The notes: generated by a model from the sequence alone, not told the origin. Shown: positions 1-13,200, counted from the first letter of the stretch. The stretch is DNA of 64,000 nt from Clusia tigrina (GCA_920105625.2 OV050030.1:140024291-140088290); one strand, 5' to 3'. Numbers and translations are program-made.

Positions 1-1877
1 AGTCATGAACGAAAAAAATGAATAATGAATGCCAGAATTAATCATGAATGTGAGTATGAATCATGATTGATAAAATGAATCATGAATGAGAAAAAAGTAT
101 AATGAATGATAAAATGAATCATGAAGGTTAAAATTGAATAATGAATTTAAATGAATCTGGGATGAAAAAAATGAATCGGGGATGATAAAAATGAATCATG
201 ATGGTAAAGTCAATCATGAATGATAAAATAAATCTTGAATGGTAAAATGATTTATGAATGAAAAAAATGAGTAATGAATGATAAACGGAATCGTGAATGA
301 TAAAAAAGAATCATGAATGTTAAAATGAATCATGAATGATAAAAATGAATCTTGAATGATAAAATTGAAGCATGAATGGTAAAATGAATCGTGATTGATT
401 ATATGAATCGTGAATGATAAGAATCATGAATAGTAAAATTATTCATGAATAATAAAAATTTATCATGAATATTAAAATGAATCATGAATGGAAAGATGCA
501 TCATGAGTGGAAAAATGAATTGGGAAAGGTAAAATGAGTCATGAACGTTAAATCAATCGTGAATGATAAAATGAATCATGAATGACATAAATCATGAATG
601 GTTAAATGAATCGAATGATGAAAACAATCTTGCATGATATGAGTCAGGGATGTAAAAAGAATCACGAATGATCATAATGAGTCCTGAATGGAAAAATGAA
701 TCATCAATGATAAATTTAATCATGAATGTAAAATGAATCATGAATGGTAAATGAATAGTGAATGATAATAATGAATCCTGAATGATAAATATTAGTCATG
801 AATGAAAAGAAGTATTATGACTGATAATGTGAATCACGAAGTTTAAAATTGAATAATCAGTGTTAAAATGAACCGTGGATGAATAAAATGAATCGTGAAT
901 GGTAAAATGAATCGTGAATGAGAATATTAATGATGAATGATAAAAATAATCATGAGAGATAAAATGAATAAAGAATTATAAAATTAATCATGAATGATAA
1001 AATTAATCATTAATGAAAAAATGAATCACAATTGATAAACATTAGCCATGAATGATAAAATCTATCATGAATGATAAAAATGAATCATGCATTGTAAAAT
1101 GAATCGTGAATGATAATATGAATCGTGAATTTTAATATGATTCATGAATAATAAAAATGAAGCATGAATATTAAAATTAATCATGAATGGAAAGATGCAT
1201 CATGAGTGGTAAAGTGAATCGCGAATGATAATATGAATTATGAATGGTAAAAAGAATCATGAATGAAAAAATTAATAATGAATGATGATATGAATCGCGA
1301 ATGATAATAAGAATCATGAATGGTAAAATGATTCATGAATACTTAAAATTAATCATGAATTGTAAGATGAATCATGAAAGATAGAATGAATCATGAATGA
1401 TAAAATTAATAGTGAATGCTAAAATGAATCATGGCTGATAAAACTGAATAGAGAAAGATAAAATGAATCATGAATGATAAAATGAATCATGAATGATAAA
1501 ATGAATCATTAATGATCACATTTAAACATAAATGATAGACTCAATCATGAATGATAAAATATATCTACAATGGTAAAATGATTGATGAATGGTAAAAATG
1601 AATCATGAATGGTAAAATAAATCATGAATGATAATATGAATCATGACTGATAAAAAGAACCGTGAATGGTAAAATGCATTGTGAATGTTAAAAATGAATC
1701 GTGAATGATAAAAATTAAACATGAATGATAGAAATTATTCATGAATGATAAAAAGAATCATGAATGATAATATGAATCATGAATGATAAAAATGAATGAC
1801 TGATAAAAATGAGTCATGAAGACTAATATGAATCGTGAATGCTAATAAGAATCATGAATGTGAAAATGATTCATATA
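1..1877 (+). repeat. AT-rich 19-20 bp satellite array, left of mariner 1
   Basis: This stretch is continuous degenerate tandem repeat with no gene. The unit reads approximately TGAATCATGAATGATAAAA, with 17-21 bp length variants and substitutions at most positions. The + strand is strongly A/G-rich, with about one C per unit. The block recurs from 16337 at an offset of exactly 16,336 bp: the first bases here match 16337 onwards. Bases 1703-1877 are also duplicated just downstream of mariner 1 at 2903-3077, without the transposon. Window position 1 lies inside a unit, so the array continues to the left. Confidence 0.95.
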
Positions 1878-1906
1878 CGAGTTGTGATCAAAAAATAACC
1901 GTTATT
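1878..1906 (+). repeat. Left terminal inverted repeat of mariner 1
   Basis: This end begins CGAGTTGTGATCAAAAAATA and pairs with 2777-2805 in inverted orientation, with mismatches only at positions 5 and 12. It is preceded by the target TA at 1876-1877. Confidence 0.9.
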
Positions 1907-2129
1907 TTCATCTTTTCGTGAGTTACGTATATTTTTTATGTTGGTACACATGTCTGAATATATGTTGGCAATACCAACCATTTTGGATTGTCAGTTTGTT
2001 TTTGACAGATAAAAAGGTTAGTCGTGTTTTGGTGTGCTCTTCGATTTTGTACTATTCGAAAAAATGGATCAAAGAAACTGTATTCAGCTTTGAGTAAAAA
2101 ATGAAATTAAATGCGCAAGGACATTTGAA

Positions 2130-2750
2130 ATGTTGACTGTGGCCTTTGGCGAGTCTACTATGAGCAGAACACAAGTTCAATTGTGGTATAACCGGTTTAA
2201 GGAAGGCCGAGAAGATGTCAATGACGATGCTCGTCCTGGTCGCCCGAGCACGTCAACAACCGATGAAAACATTGACGCAGTGAAGAAAATGATTTTGGAT
2301 AATCGTCGAAACACTATCGGAGAGGTTGCTGATGATGTTGGCATATCGTTCGGCTCATGCCAAGCAATTTTTACGGATGTTTTAAGCATGAAACGTGCGG
2401 CAGCGAATATTGTTCCAAAATTGCTAAATTTTGAGCAAAAACAACGTCGCATGGACATCGCTCAGGAGCTGTTTTTGGCCAAAAACGAAACCGTTATCAT
2501 GCCCCAACCACCGTATTCACCGGACTTGGCACCCGCTGACTTTTTCCTCTTTCCAAAACTGAAGACACCGATGAAAGGAATGCGTTTTGCTACGATTGAG
2601 TAGATAAAAGAAAAATCGAAACAGGAGCTGTTGGCGATACCAAAAAAAGCGTTTCAGAAGTGTTTCGAGGATTGGAAAAAACGCTGGCATAAGTGTATTA
2701 TATCTGCGGTGAATTACTTTGAAGGGCACAGTATAGGTGTTGATGAATAA
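2130..2750 (+). pseudogene. Mariner transposase remnant, copy 1 (catalytic core deleted, premature stop)
   Basis: The frame has 206 sense codons broken by TAG at 2601-2603, which replaces the GAG found in copies 3-7. The open part is 157 codons. Visible family features are the end of the first helix-turn-helix (WYNRFKEGRED, residues 19-29), the GRP linker (37-39), the second helix-turn-helix (about 62-90), a degenerate IVPKLL motif (94-99) and the third catalytic Asp in YSPDLAP (D132). Residues 115-116 join sequence that in full mariners lies before the first Asp to sequence just before the third Asp. About 120-135 residues carrying catalytic Asp 1 and 2 are therefore missing, in frame. The ancestral start is probably ATG 2064, 22 codons upstream, but TGA at 2091-2093 interrupts it. 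Unlike copies 3-7 it reads NTIGEV rather than ITIREV, a change shared only with copy 2. Confidence 0.9.
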
Positions 2751-2776
2751 ATAAATACTTTATTTTTTGATCACAC

Positions 2777-2805
2777 AATAACGGTTATTTTTTTATCACA
2801 CCTCG
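2777..2805 (-). repeat. Right terminal inverted repeat of mariner 1
   Basis: Read on the minus strand this begins CGAGGTGTGATAAAAAAATA and pairs with 1878-1906 at 27 of 29 positions. It is followed by the TA duplication at 2806-2807. Confidence 0.9.
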
Positions 2806-4154
2806 TATAACAAAATGAATCATTAATATTAAAAGTAATCATGAATGGTAAGATGCCGCATGAGTGGCATAAGGAATCGTGACTGATAAAATGAAACATG
2901 AATGATAAAAATTAAACATGAATGATAAAAACTCTTCATGAATGATAAAAAGAATCATGAATGATAATATGAATCATGAATGATAAAAATGAATAATGAC
3001 TGATAAAAATGAATCAGGAATGTTAATATGAATCGTGAATGCTAATAAGAATCATGAATGTGAATATGATTCATATATAATAAAAATGAATCATTAATAT
3101 TAAAAGTAATCATGAATGGTAAGATGCCGCATGAGTGGCATAATGAATCGTGACTGATAAAATGAAACATGATGGTAAAATGAATCAAAAATGATAGAAT
3201 GAATCATGAATGATAAAATTAATCATGTATGGTAAAAAGAATGGTGGTTGATAAAAATGGATCATGAAGGTTAAAATTGAATAATGAATGGTAACAAGAA
3301 TCGTAGATGATAAAAATGAATTATGAATGGTAAAATGAATCATGAATGCTAATATGAATCATGAATGGTAAAATTAGTTCGTCAATCATAATATGAATCA
3401 TGAATGATAAAAATGAATAATGAATGATAAAATTGAATCCTGAATGCGAAATATTAATCATGAATGATAAAATGAGTCATAAATGAAAAATTATCATGAA
3501 TGATAAAATAAGTCATAAAAAAAAGGGTAAAATTGAATAATGAATGGTAAAATGAATCGGGGATGATAAATATGAATCATGAATGGTAAAATGAATCCTG
3601 CATGATAAAAATTAATCAAGAATATTAAAATAAATCAAGAATGGCAAGATGCAGCATGTGTTGCAAAATTAATCGTTAATGATAAAATGAAACATGAGTG
3701 ATCAAATGAAACATCAATGATAGAATGAATCATGAATGATAAAATTAATCATGAATGGTAAAATTAATAATGGATGATAAAAAGAACCGCGAATGGTAAA
3801 ATGCATTGTGAATGTTAAAAATGAATCGTGAATGACAAAAATTAAACATGATTGATAAAATTAATCAATAACGGTAAAATGAATCATGAATGATAAATAT
3901 AATCATGAATGATAAAATGAATAATGAATGATAAAATGAATCTTGAATGATAAAATTAATCATTAATTATAAATATTAACCACGAATGGTAGAATCAATC
4001 ATGTATTATAAAAATAAACATGAATGGTAATATAATTCAAGAATAACAAAAATTAAGCATGAATATTAAAATGAATCATGAATGGAAACATGCAACATGA
4101 GGGGTAAAATGAATCATGAATGTTAAATTAATCGTGTATGAAAGAGGAATCATG

Positions 4155-4180
4155 AATAATATAATAATATAATAATAATG
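4155..4180 (+). repeat. AAT/ATA microsatellite patch inside the satellite
   Basis: This is a short run of AAT and ATA units where other versions of the array have an ordinary monomer (about 35386-35402, gataatatgaataatgag). Equivalent patches lie at 11476-11500, 20491-20515, 29098-29122, 43790-43810 and 60309-60329. The last two are one unit shorter. It probably arose by local slippage before the array was amplified. Confidence 0.8.
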
Positions 4181-7100
4181 AGTGGTAAATTGAATCGAAT
4201 GACAAAAAAAATCGAGAATGACTTGAATCATGAATGATAAAAAAGAATCGTGAATGAAAAAATAAATCATGAATGATAGAATGAGTTACGAATGTAAACT
4301 GAATCCTAATGGTAAATAAATCGTGAATGATAAAAACGAATCCTGAATGATAAATATTAATCATGAATGATAAAATGAATCATGAATGAAAAAAAGTAAC
4401 ATGAATGATAATGTGAATCACGAAGTTAAAAATTGAATAATAAATGTTAAAATGAACCGTGGATGATAAAATTGAATAATGAATGTTAAAATGAGCCGTG
4501 GATGATAAAAATTAATCATGAATGGTAAAATGGGTCATGAACGAAAAAAATGAATAATGAATGCCAAAATTAATCATGAATGATAGTATGAATCATGATT
4601 GATAAAATGAATCATGAATGAGAAAAAAGTATAATGAATGATAAAATGAATCATGAAGGTCAAAATTGAATAATGAATATAAATGAATCGGGGATGATAA
4701 AAATGAATCATGATGGTAAAGTCAATCATGAATGATAAAATAAATCTTGAATGGTAAAATGATTGATGAATGAAACAAATGAGTAATGAATGATAAACGG
4801 AATCATGAATGATGAAAATTAATCGTGATAAAATGAATCATGAATGATAAAAATGAATCTTGAATGATAAAATTGAATCATGAATGGAAAGATGCATCAG
4901 GAGTGGTAAAATGAATCGTGAAAGGTAAAATGAATCATGAACGTTAAATCGATCGTGAATGATAAAATGAATCATGAATGATATGAATCTTGAATGGTAG
5001 AATGAATGAATGAATGTCAAAATTAATCATGAATGATTGTATGAATCATGATTGATAAAATGAATCATGAATGAGAAAAAAGTATAATGAATGATAAAAT
5101 GAATCCTGAAGGTCACAATTGAATAATGAATATAAATGAATCGGGGATGAAAAAAATGAATCGGGGATGATAAAAATGAATCATGATGGTAAAGTCAATC
5201 ATGAATGATAATATGTATCTTGAATCATAATAATCATGATTGGGAAAATGATTCATGAATAATAAAAATTAAACATGAATGGTAAGATGAATCATGAAAG
5301 ATAGAATGAATCATGAATGATAAAATTAATAGTGAATGTTAAAATGACTCATGGTTGATAAAACTGAATGAAGAAAGATAAAATGAATCATGAAGGATAA
5401 AATGAATCATGAATGATAAAATGAATCATTAATGATAACATTTAAACATCAATGATAGACTCAATCATGAATGATAAAATAAATCTACAATGGTAAAATG
5501 ATTGATGAATGGTAAAAATGAATGATGAACTGTCAAAGAAATCATGAATGATATGAATCATGAATGACAAAAAGAACCGTGAATGGTAAAATGCATTGTG
5601 AATGTTAAAGATGAATCGTGAATGATAAAAATTGAACATGAATTATAAAAATTATTCATGAATGATAAAAAGAATCATGAATGATATGAATCGTGAATGA
5701 TAAAAATGAATTATGAATGATAAAAATGAATAGTGAATGATAAAATTGAATCCTGAATATTAATCATGAATGATAAAATGAATCATAAATTCAAAAAAGT
5801 ATCATTAATGATAATCTGAATCATGAAGGTTAAAATTGAATAATGAATGGTAACATGAATCGTGGATGATAAAAATGAATTATGAATGGTAAAATGAATC
5901 ATGAATGAGAAAATTAATCATGAGTGGTAAAATGAATCAAGAATGCTAATATGAATCATGAATGGTAAAATTAGTTTGTCAATCATAATATGAATCATGA
6001 ATGATAAAAATGAATAATGAATGATAAAATTAAATCCTGAATGAGAAATATAAATCATGAATGATAAAATGAGTCATAAATGAAAGATTATCATGAATGA
6101 TAAAATGAGTCATAACTGAAAAATTATCATGAATGATAAAATGAATAATGAAAAGTAAAATTGAATAATGAATGGTAAAATGAATCGGGGATGATAAAAA
6201 TGAATCATGAATGGTAAAATGAATCCTGCATGATAAAAATTAATCATGAATATTAAAATGAATCAAGAATGGCAAGATGAAGCATGTGTTGCAATTGTTA
6301 ACGATAAAATGAAACATGAGTGATAAAATGAAACATCAATGATAGAATGAATCATGAATGATAAAATTAATCATGAATTGTAAAATTAATAATGGATGAT
6401 AAAAAGAACCGCGAATGGTAAAATGCATTGTGAATGTTAAAAATGAATCGTGAATGACAAAAATTAAACATGATTGATAAAATTAATCATTATTGGTAAA
6501 ATGAATCATGAATGATAAAAAGAGTCATGAATGATAAAATGAATAATGAATGATAAAATGAATCTTGAATGATAAAATTAATCATTAATTATAAATATTA
6601 ACCATGAATAATAGAATCAATCATGTATTATAAAAATAAACATGAATGGTTATATTATTCATGAATAACAAAAATTAGGCATGAATATTAAAATGAATCA
6701 TGAATGGAAACATGCTACATGAGTGGTAAAATGAATCGTGAAAGGTAAAATGAATCATGAACGTTAAATCGATTGTGAATGATAAAATGAATCATGAGTG
6801 ATATGAGTCTTGAATGGTAAAATGAATCGAAAGAAAAAAACAATCGTGCATCACATGAGTCATGAATGGTAAAAATAATTCCGAATAATATAAATGAATC
6901 CTGAATAAAAAAATTAATTATGAATGATAGAATTAATCATGAATGTGAAATAAATCATGAATGGCAAATTAATTGTGAATGATAAAAATGAATCCTGAAT
7001 GATAAATATTAATCATGAATTTAAAAAGTATCATACATGATAAAATGAAACATGAAGGTTAAAATTGAATAATGAATGGTTAAAGGTATCATGAATGATA

Positions 7101-10100
7101 AAAATGAATGGTAAAATGAATCACGAATGATAAAAATGAATCCTGAATGAAAAATATTAATCATGAATCATAAAAATGAATCATGAATGTGAAAATGAAT
7201 CATGAAAGGTAAATGGAATCTTGAATGTTAAAATTAATCGTGAATGATAATATAAATCGTGAATGATAATACGAATCATGAACGGTTAATTGAAATATGA
7301 ATGTTATATCGAATCATAAATGAAAATATGAAAGGTAAAATTAATCATGAATGTTAAAACAATCGTGAATGATAGACTGAATCATGAATGATAAAATGAA
7401 TCAAGAATGATAAAAATGAATTATGGTAAAATGAATAATGAATGATAAAATAAATCATGAAGGTTAAAATTGAATAATTAATGGTGAAATGTCTCGTGGA
7501 TGATAAAGATGAAGCATGAATGGTAAAATGGATCATGAATGATAATATGAATCATGAATGATAAAAAGAACCGTGAATGGCAAAATGAATTGTGAATGTT
7601 AAAAATGATTCGTGAATGATAAAATTTAAACATGAATGATAAAAATTATTCATGACTGATACAAAGAATCATGAATGATAAATATAAATTATTATTGGCA
7701 AAATTAATCGTGAATGATAATATATCATGGATGATAAAAATGAATTAATGGTAAAATAAATCATAAATGATAAAAAAGAATCGTGAATGATAAACTGCAT
7801 TGTTAATGTTAAAAATAAATCGTGAATGATAAAACATAATCATGAACGATAAAACTAATCATGAACGATCAAAAGAATCATGACTGATAATATGAATCAT
7901 GAATATTAAAATGATTCATGAATGTTAAATCGAATAATAAATGAATCATGAATGCCCAAATTCATCATGATTGTTAAAGGTATCGTGAATGATAGGATGA
8001 ATCATGAATGATAAAATGAATCATGAATCAAAAAAATTTATCGTGAGTGATAAAATGAATCATGAATGATAAAAATGAATAATGAATGGTAAAATGAATC
8101 TTGTATGATAAAAATGAATCATGATTGGTAAAGTGAATCGCGAAGGATAACATGAATTTTGAATGATAAAAAGAATCATGAATGAAAAAATGAACAATGA
8201 ATGATAAAATGAATCATGAATGATAAAATTAATAATTAATGATAAAATTAATCCTTAATGATAAAAATTAACCTTGAATGATAGAATCAATCATGAATGA
8301 TAAAAATGAATCATGAATGGAAAAATGAATTACGAATGATAATATGAATCGTGACTGATAGTAAGAACCAGGAATGGTAATATGATTCATGAATAATAAA
8401 AACTAATCAGTAAGGGTAAGATGCACCATGCGTGGCATAATGAATCGTGACTAAGAAAATGTAACATGACTGCTGAATGGAATCATAAATGAAAAAATGA
8501 ATCATGAAGATAAAATTAACCATGAATGGTAAAATCAATCATGGTTGATAAAATTGAATAATAAAAGAAAAAATGAATCATGAATGATAAAATTTATCAT
8601 GAATGATAAAAGGAATAATTAATGATAACAATTAGCTATAAATGAATGATAAAATAAATTTTGAATGGTAAAATGATTGATGAATGATAAAAATGAGTAA
8701 TGAATGGTAAACGGAATCATGAATGATGAAAATGAATCGTGAATGATAAAAATGAATCGTGAATGATAAAAATGAATCATGAATGTTAAAATGAATCATG
8801 AATGATAAAAATGAATCTTGAATGATAAAATTGAATCATGAAAGTTAAAATGAATCATGAATGATTATATGAATCATGAATGATAAGAATCAGGAATAGT
8901 AAAATTATTCATGAATAATAAAAATTTATCATGAATATTAAAATGAATCATGAATGGAATGATGCATCATGAGTGGAAAAATGAATTGTGAAAGGTAAAA
9001 TGAGTCATGAACGTTAAATCAATCGTGAATGATAAAATGAATCATGAATGACATAAATCATGAATGGTTAAATGAATCGAATGATGAAAACAATCTTGCA
9101 TGATATGAGTCAGGGATGTAAAAAGAATCACGAATGATCATAATGAGTCCTGAATGGAAAAATGAATCATCAATGATAAATTTAATCATGAAAGTAAAAT
9201 GAATCATGAATGGTAAATGAATAGTGAATGATAATAATGAATCCTTAATGATAAATATTAATCATGAATGAAAAGAAGTATTATGACTGATAATGTGAAT
9301 CACGAAGTTTAAAATTGAATAATCAGTGTTAAAATGAACCGTGGATGATTAAAATGAATCGTGAATGGTAAAATGAATCGTGAATGAGAATATGAATCAT
9401 GAATGATAAAAATAATCATGAGAGATAAAATTAATAAAGAATTAGAAAATTTATCATGAATGATAAAATTAATCATTAATGAAAAAATGAATCACAATTG
9501 ATAAACATTAGCCATGAATAATAAAATCAATCATGAATGATAAAAATGAATCATGCTTTGTAAAATGAATCATGAATGATAATATGAATCGTGAATGGTA
9601 ATATGATTCATGACTAATAAAAATTAAGCATGAATATTAAAATTAATCATGAATGGAAAGATGCATCATGAATGGTAAAGTGAATCCCGAATGATAATAT
9701 GTATCATGAATGATAAAAAGAAACATGAATGAAAAAATGAATAATAAATGATAATATGAATCGCGAATGATAATAAGAATCATGAATGGTAAAATGATTC
9801 ATGAATAATTAAAATTAATCATGAATGGTAAGATGAATCATGAAAGATAGAATGAATCATGAATGATAAAATTAATAGTGAATGTTAAAATGACTCATGG
9901 TTGATAAAACTGAATGAAGAAAGATAAAATGAGTCATGAATGATCAAATGAATCATGAATGATAAAATGAATCATTAATGATAACATATAAACATAAATG
10001 ATAGACTCAATCATGAATGATAAAATATATCTACAATGGTAAAATGATTGATGAATGGTAAAAATGAATCATGAATGGTCAAAGAAATCATGAATGATAA

Positions 10101-10185
10101 TATGAATCATGAATGACAAAAAGAACCGTGAATGGTAAAATGCATTGTGAATGTTAAAGCTGAATCGTGAATGATAAAAATTGAA

Positions 10186-10203
10186 CATGAATGATAAAAA
10201 TTA
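10186..10203. other. Unequal-exchange junction with loss of a mariner copy
   Basis: Left of this point the array aligns to the second unit at an offset of 16,355. To the right it aligns at 17,622 (for example 11449 to 29071). The 18 bases catgaatgataaaaatta at the switch are present on both sides of the corresponding missing block in the second unit. That block, about 1,267 bp from 26.54 to 27.81 kb, contains all of mariner 3. The junction is best explained by recombination between look-alike monomers flanking the transposon. Confidence 0.85.
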
Positions 10204-13200
10204 AACATGAATGATAAAAACTATTCATGAATGATAAAAAGAATCATGAATGATAATATGAATCATGAATGATAAAAATGAATAATGACTGATAAAAATG
10301 AATCATGAATGTTAATATGAATCGTGAATGCTAATAAGAATCATGAATGTGAATATGATTCATATATAATAAAAATGAATCATTAATATTAAAAGTAATC
10401 ATGAATGGTAAGATGCCGCATGAGTGGCATAATGAATCGTGACTGATAAAATGAAACATGATGGTAAAATGAATCAAAAATGATAGAATGAATCATGAAT
10501 GATAAAATTAATCATGTATGGTAAAAAGAATGGTGGTTGATAAAAATGGATCATGAAGGTTAAAATTTAATAATGAATGGTAACAAGAATCGTAGATGAT
10601 AAAAATGAATTATGAATGGTAAAATGAATCATGAATGCTAATATGAATCATGAATGGTAAAATTAGTTCGTCAATCATAATATGAATCATGAATGATAAA
10701 AATGAATAATGAATGATAAAATTGAATCCTGAATGAGAAATATTAATCATGAATGATAAAATGAGTCATAAATGAAAAATTATCATGAATGATAAAATGA
10801 GTCATAAATGAAAAATTATCATGAATGATAAAATGAATAATGAAGGGTAAAATTGAATAATGAATGGTAAAATGAATCGGGGATGATAGAAATGAATCAT
10901 GAATGGTAAAATGAATCCTGCATGATAAAAATTAATCAAGAATATTAAAATAAATCAAGAATGGCAAGATGCAGCATGTGTTGCAAAATTAATCGTTAAT
11001 GATAAAATGAAACATGAGTGATAAAATGAAACATCAATGATAGAATGAATCATGAATGATAAAATTAATCATGAATGGTAAAATTAATAATGGATGATAA
11101 AAAGAACCGCGAATGGTAAAATGCATTGTGAATGTTAAAAATGAATCGTGAATGACAAAAATTAAACATTGATTGATCAAATTAATCATTAATGGTAAAA
11201 TGAATCATGAATGATAAATAGAATCATGAATGATAAAATGAATAATGAATGATAAAATGAATCTTGAATGATAAAATTAATCATTAATTATAAATATTAA
11301 CCACGAATGGTAGAATCAATCATGTATTATAAAAATAAACATGAATGGTAATATAATTCATGAATAACAAAAATTAAGCATGAATATTAAAATGAATCAT
11401 GAATGGAAACATGCAACATGAGGGGTAAAATGAATCATGAATGTTAAATTAGTCGTGTATGAAAGAGGAATCATGAATAATATAATAATATAATAATAAT
11501 GAGTGGTAAAATGAATCGAATGACAAAAAAAATCGAGAATGACTTGAATCATGAATGATAAAAAAGAATCGTGAATGAAAAAATAAATCATGAATGATAG
11601 AATGAGTTACGAATGTAAACTGAATCCTAATGGTAAATAAATCGTGAATGATAAAAACGAATCCTGAATGATAAATATTAATCATGAATGATAAAATGAA
11701 TCATGAATGAAAAAAAGTAACATGAATTATAATGTGAATCACGAAGTTAAAAATTGAATAATAAATGTTAAAATGAACCCTGGATGATAAAATTGAATAA
11801 TGAATGTTAAAATGAACCGTGGATGATAAAAATGAATCATGAATGGTAAAATGAATCATGAACGAAAAAAATGAATAATGAATGCCAAAATTGATCATGA
11901 ATGATAGTATGAATCATGATTGATAAAATGAATCATGAATGAGAAAAAAGTATAATGAATGATAAAATGAATCATGAAGGTCAAAATTGAATAATGAATA
12001 TAAATGAATCGGGGATGAAAAAAATGAATCGGAGATGATAAAAATGAATCATGATGGTAAAGTCAATCATGAATGATAATATGTATCTTGAATCATAATA
12101 ATCATGATTTGGAAAATGATTCATGAATAATAAAAATTAAACATGAATATTAAAGTGAATCATGAATGGAAAGATGCATCAGGAGTGGTAAAATGAATCG
12201 TGAAAGGTAAAATGAATCATGAACGTTAAATCGATCGTGAATGATAAAATGAATCATGAATGATATGAATCTTGAATGGTAGAATGAATGAATGAATGTC
12301 AAAATTAATCATGATTGATAAAATGAATCATGAATGAGAAAAAAGTATAATGAATGATAAAATGAATCCTGAAGGTCAAAATTGAATAATGAATATAAAT
12401 GAATCGGGGATGAAAAAAATGAATCGGGGATGATAAAAATGAATCATGATGGTAAAGTCAATCATGAATGATAATATGTATCTTGAATCATAATAATCAT
12501 GATTGGGAAAATGATTCATGAATAATAAAAATTAAACATGAATATTAAAATGAATCATGAATGGAAAGATGCATCAGGAGTGGTAAAATGAATCGTGCAA
12601 GGCAAAATGAATCATGAACGTTAAATCGATCGTGAATGATAAAATGAATCATGAATGATTTGAATCTTGAATGGTAAAATGAATCGAAAGATAAAAACAA
12701 TCGTGTATCACATGAGTCATGAATGGTAAAAATAATTCCGAATAATATAAATGAATCCTAAATAAAAAAATTAATTATGAATGATAGAATGAATCATGAA
12801 TGTGAAATAAATCATGAATGGCAAATGAATTGTGAATGATAAAAATGAATCCTGAATGATAAATATTAATCATGAATTAAAAAAGTATCATACATGATAA
12901 AATGAATCATGAAGGTTAAAATTGAATAATGAATGGTTTAAGGTATCATGAATGATAAAAATGAATGGTAAAATGAATCACGAATGATAAAAATGAATCC
13001 TGAATGAAAAATATTAATCATGAATCATAAAAATGAATCATGAATGTGAAAATGAATCATGAATGGTAAATGGAATCTTGAATGTTAAAACTAATCGTGA
13101 ATGATAATATAAATCGTGAATGATAATACGAATCATGAACGGTAAATTGAAATATGAATGTTATATCGAATCATAAATGAAAATATATCGAATGATATAT

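Larger units (their letters stand above)
1878..2805 (+). mobile_element. Mariner 1: internally deleted mariner-family transposon, both ends present
   Basis: This 928-bp element starts CGAG and ends CTCG. It has inverted terminal repeats of about 29 bp (27 of 29 matching) and is flanked by TA on both sides (1876-1877 and 2806-2807), the target duplication typical of Tc1/mariner. It encodes a transposase remnant at 2130-2750. Mariner elements are usually about 1.3 kb with a transposase of about 345 codons. The missing length corresponds to the catalytic middle of the gene. The element is visibly richer in G+C than the satellite. It cannot move by itself, because the catalytic core is absent and the frame has stops. 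Mariner 2 is the same element duplicated 16,336 bp away. Confidence 0.93.

Noticed and set aside
526..545. AP-1-like motifs (TGAGTCA, TGACTCA) scattered in the array
   Set aside because: They are one-base variants of the satellite unit (tgaatca) and are expected by chance in so many degenerate copies.
1..1877. CRISPR-like regular repetition
   Set aside because: The repeats are contiguous, degenerate and without unique spacers or cas genes. The period and the mariner content indicate a eukaryotic satellite.
2177..2458. Minus-strand open frames of 70-135 codons overlapping each mariner transposase remnant
   Set aside because: They are antisense shadows of the transposase frame, which is the recognisable protein on the + strand.
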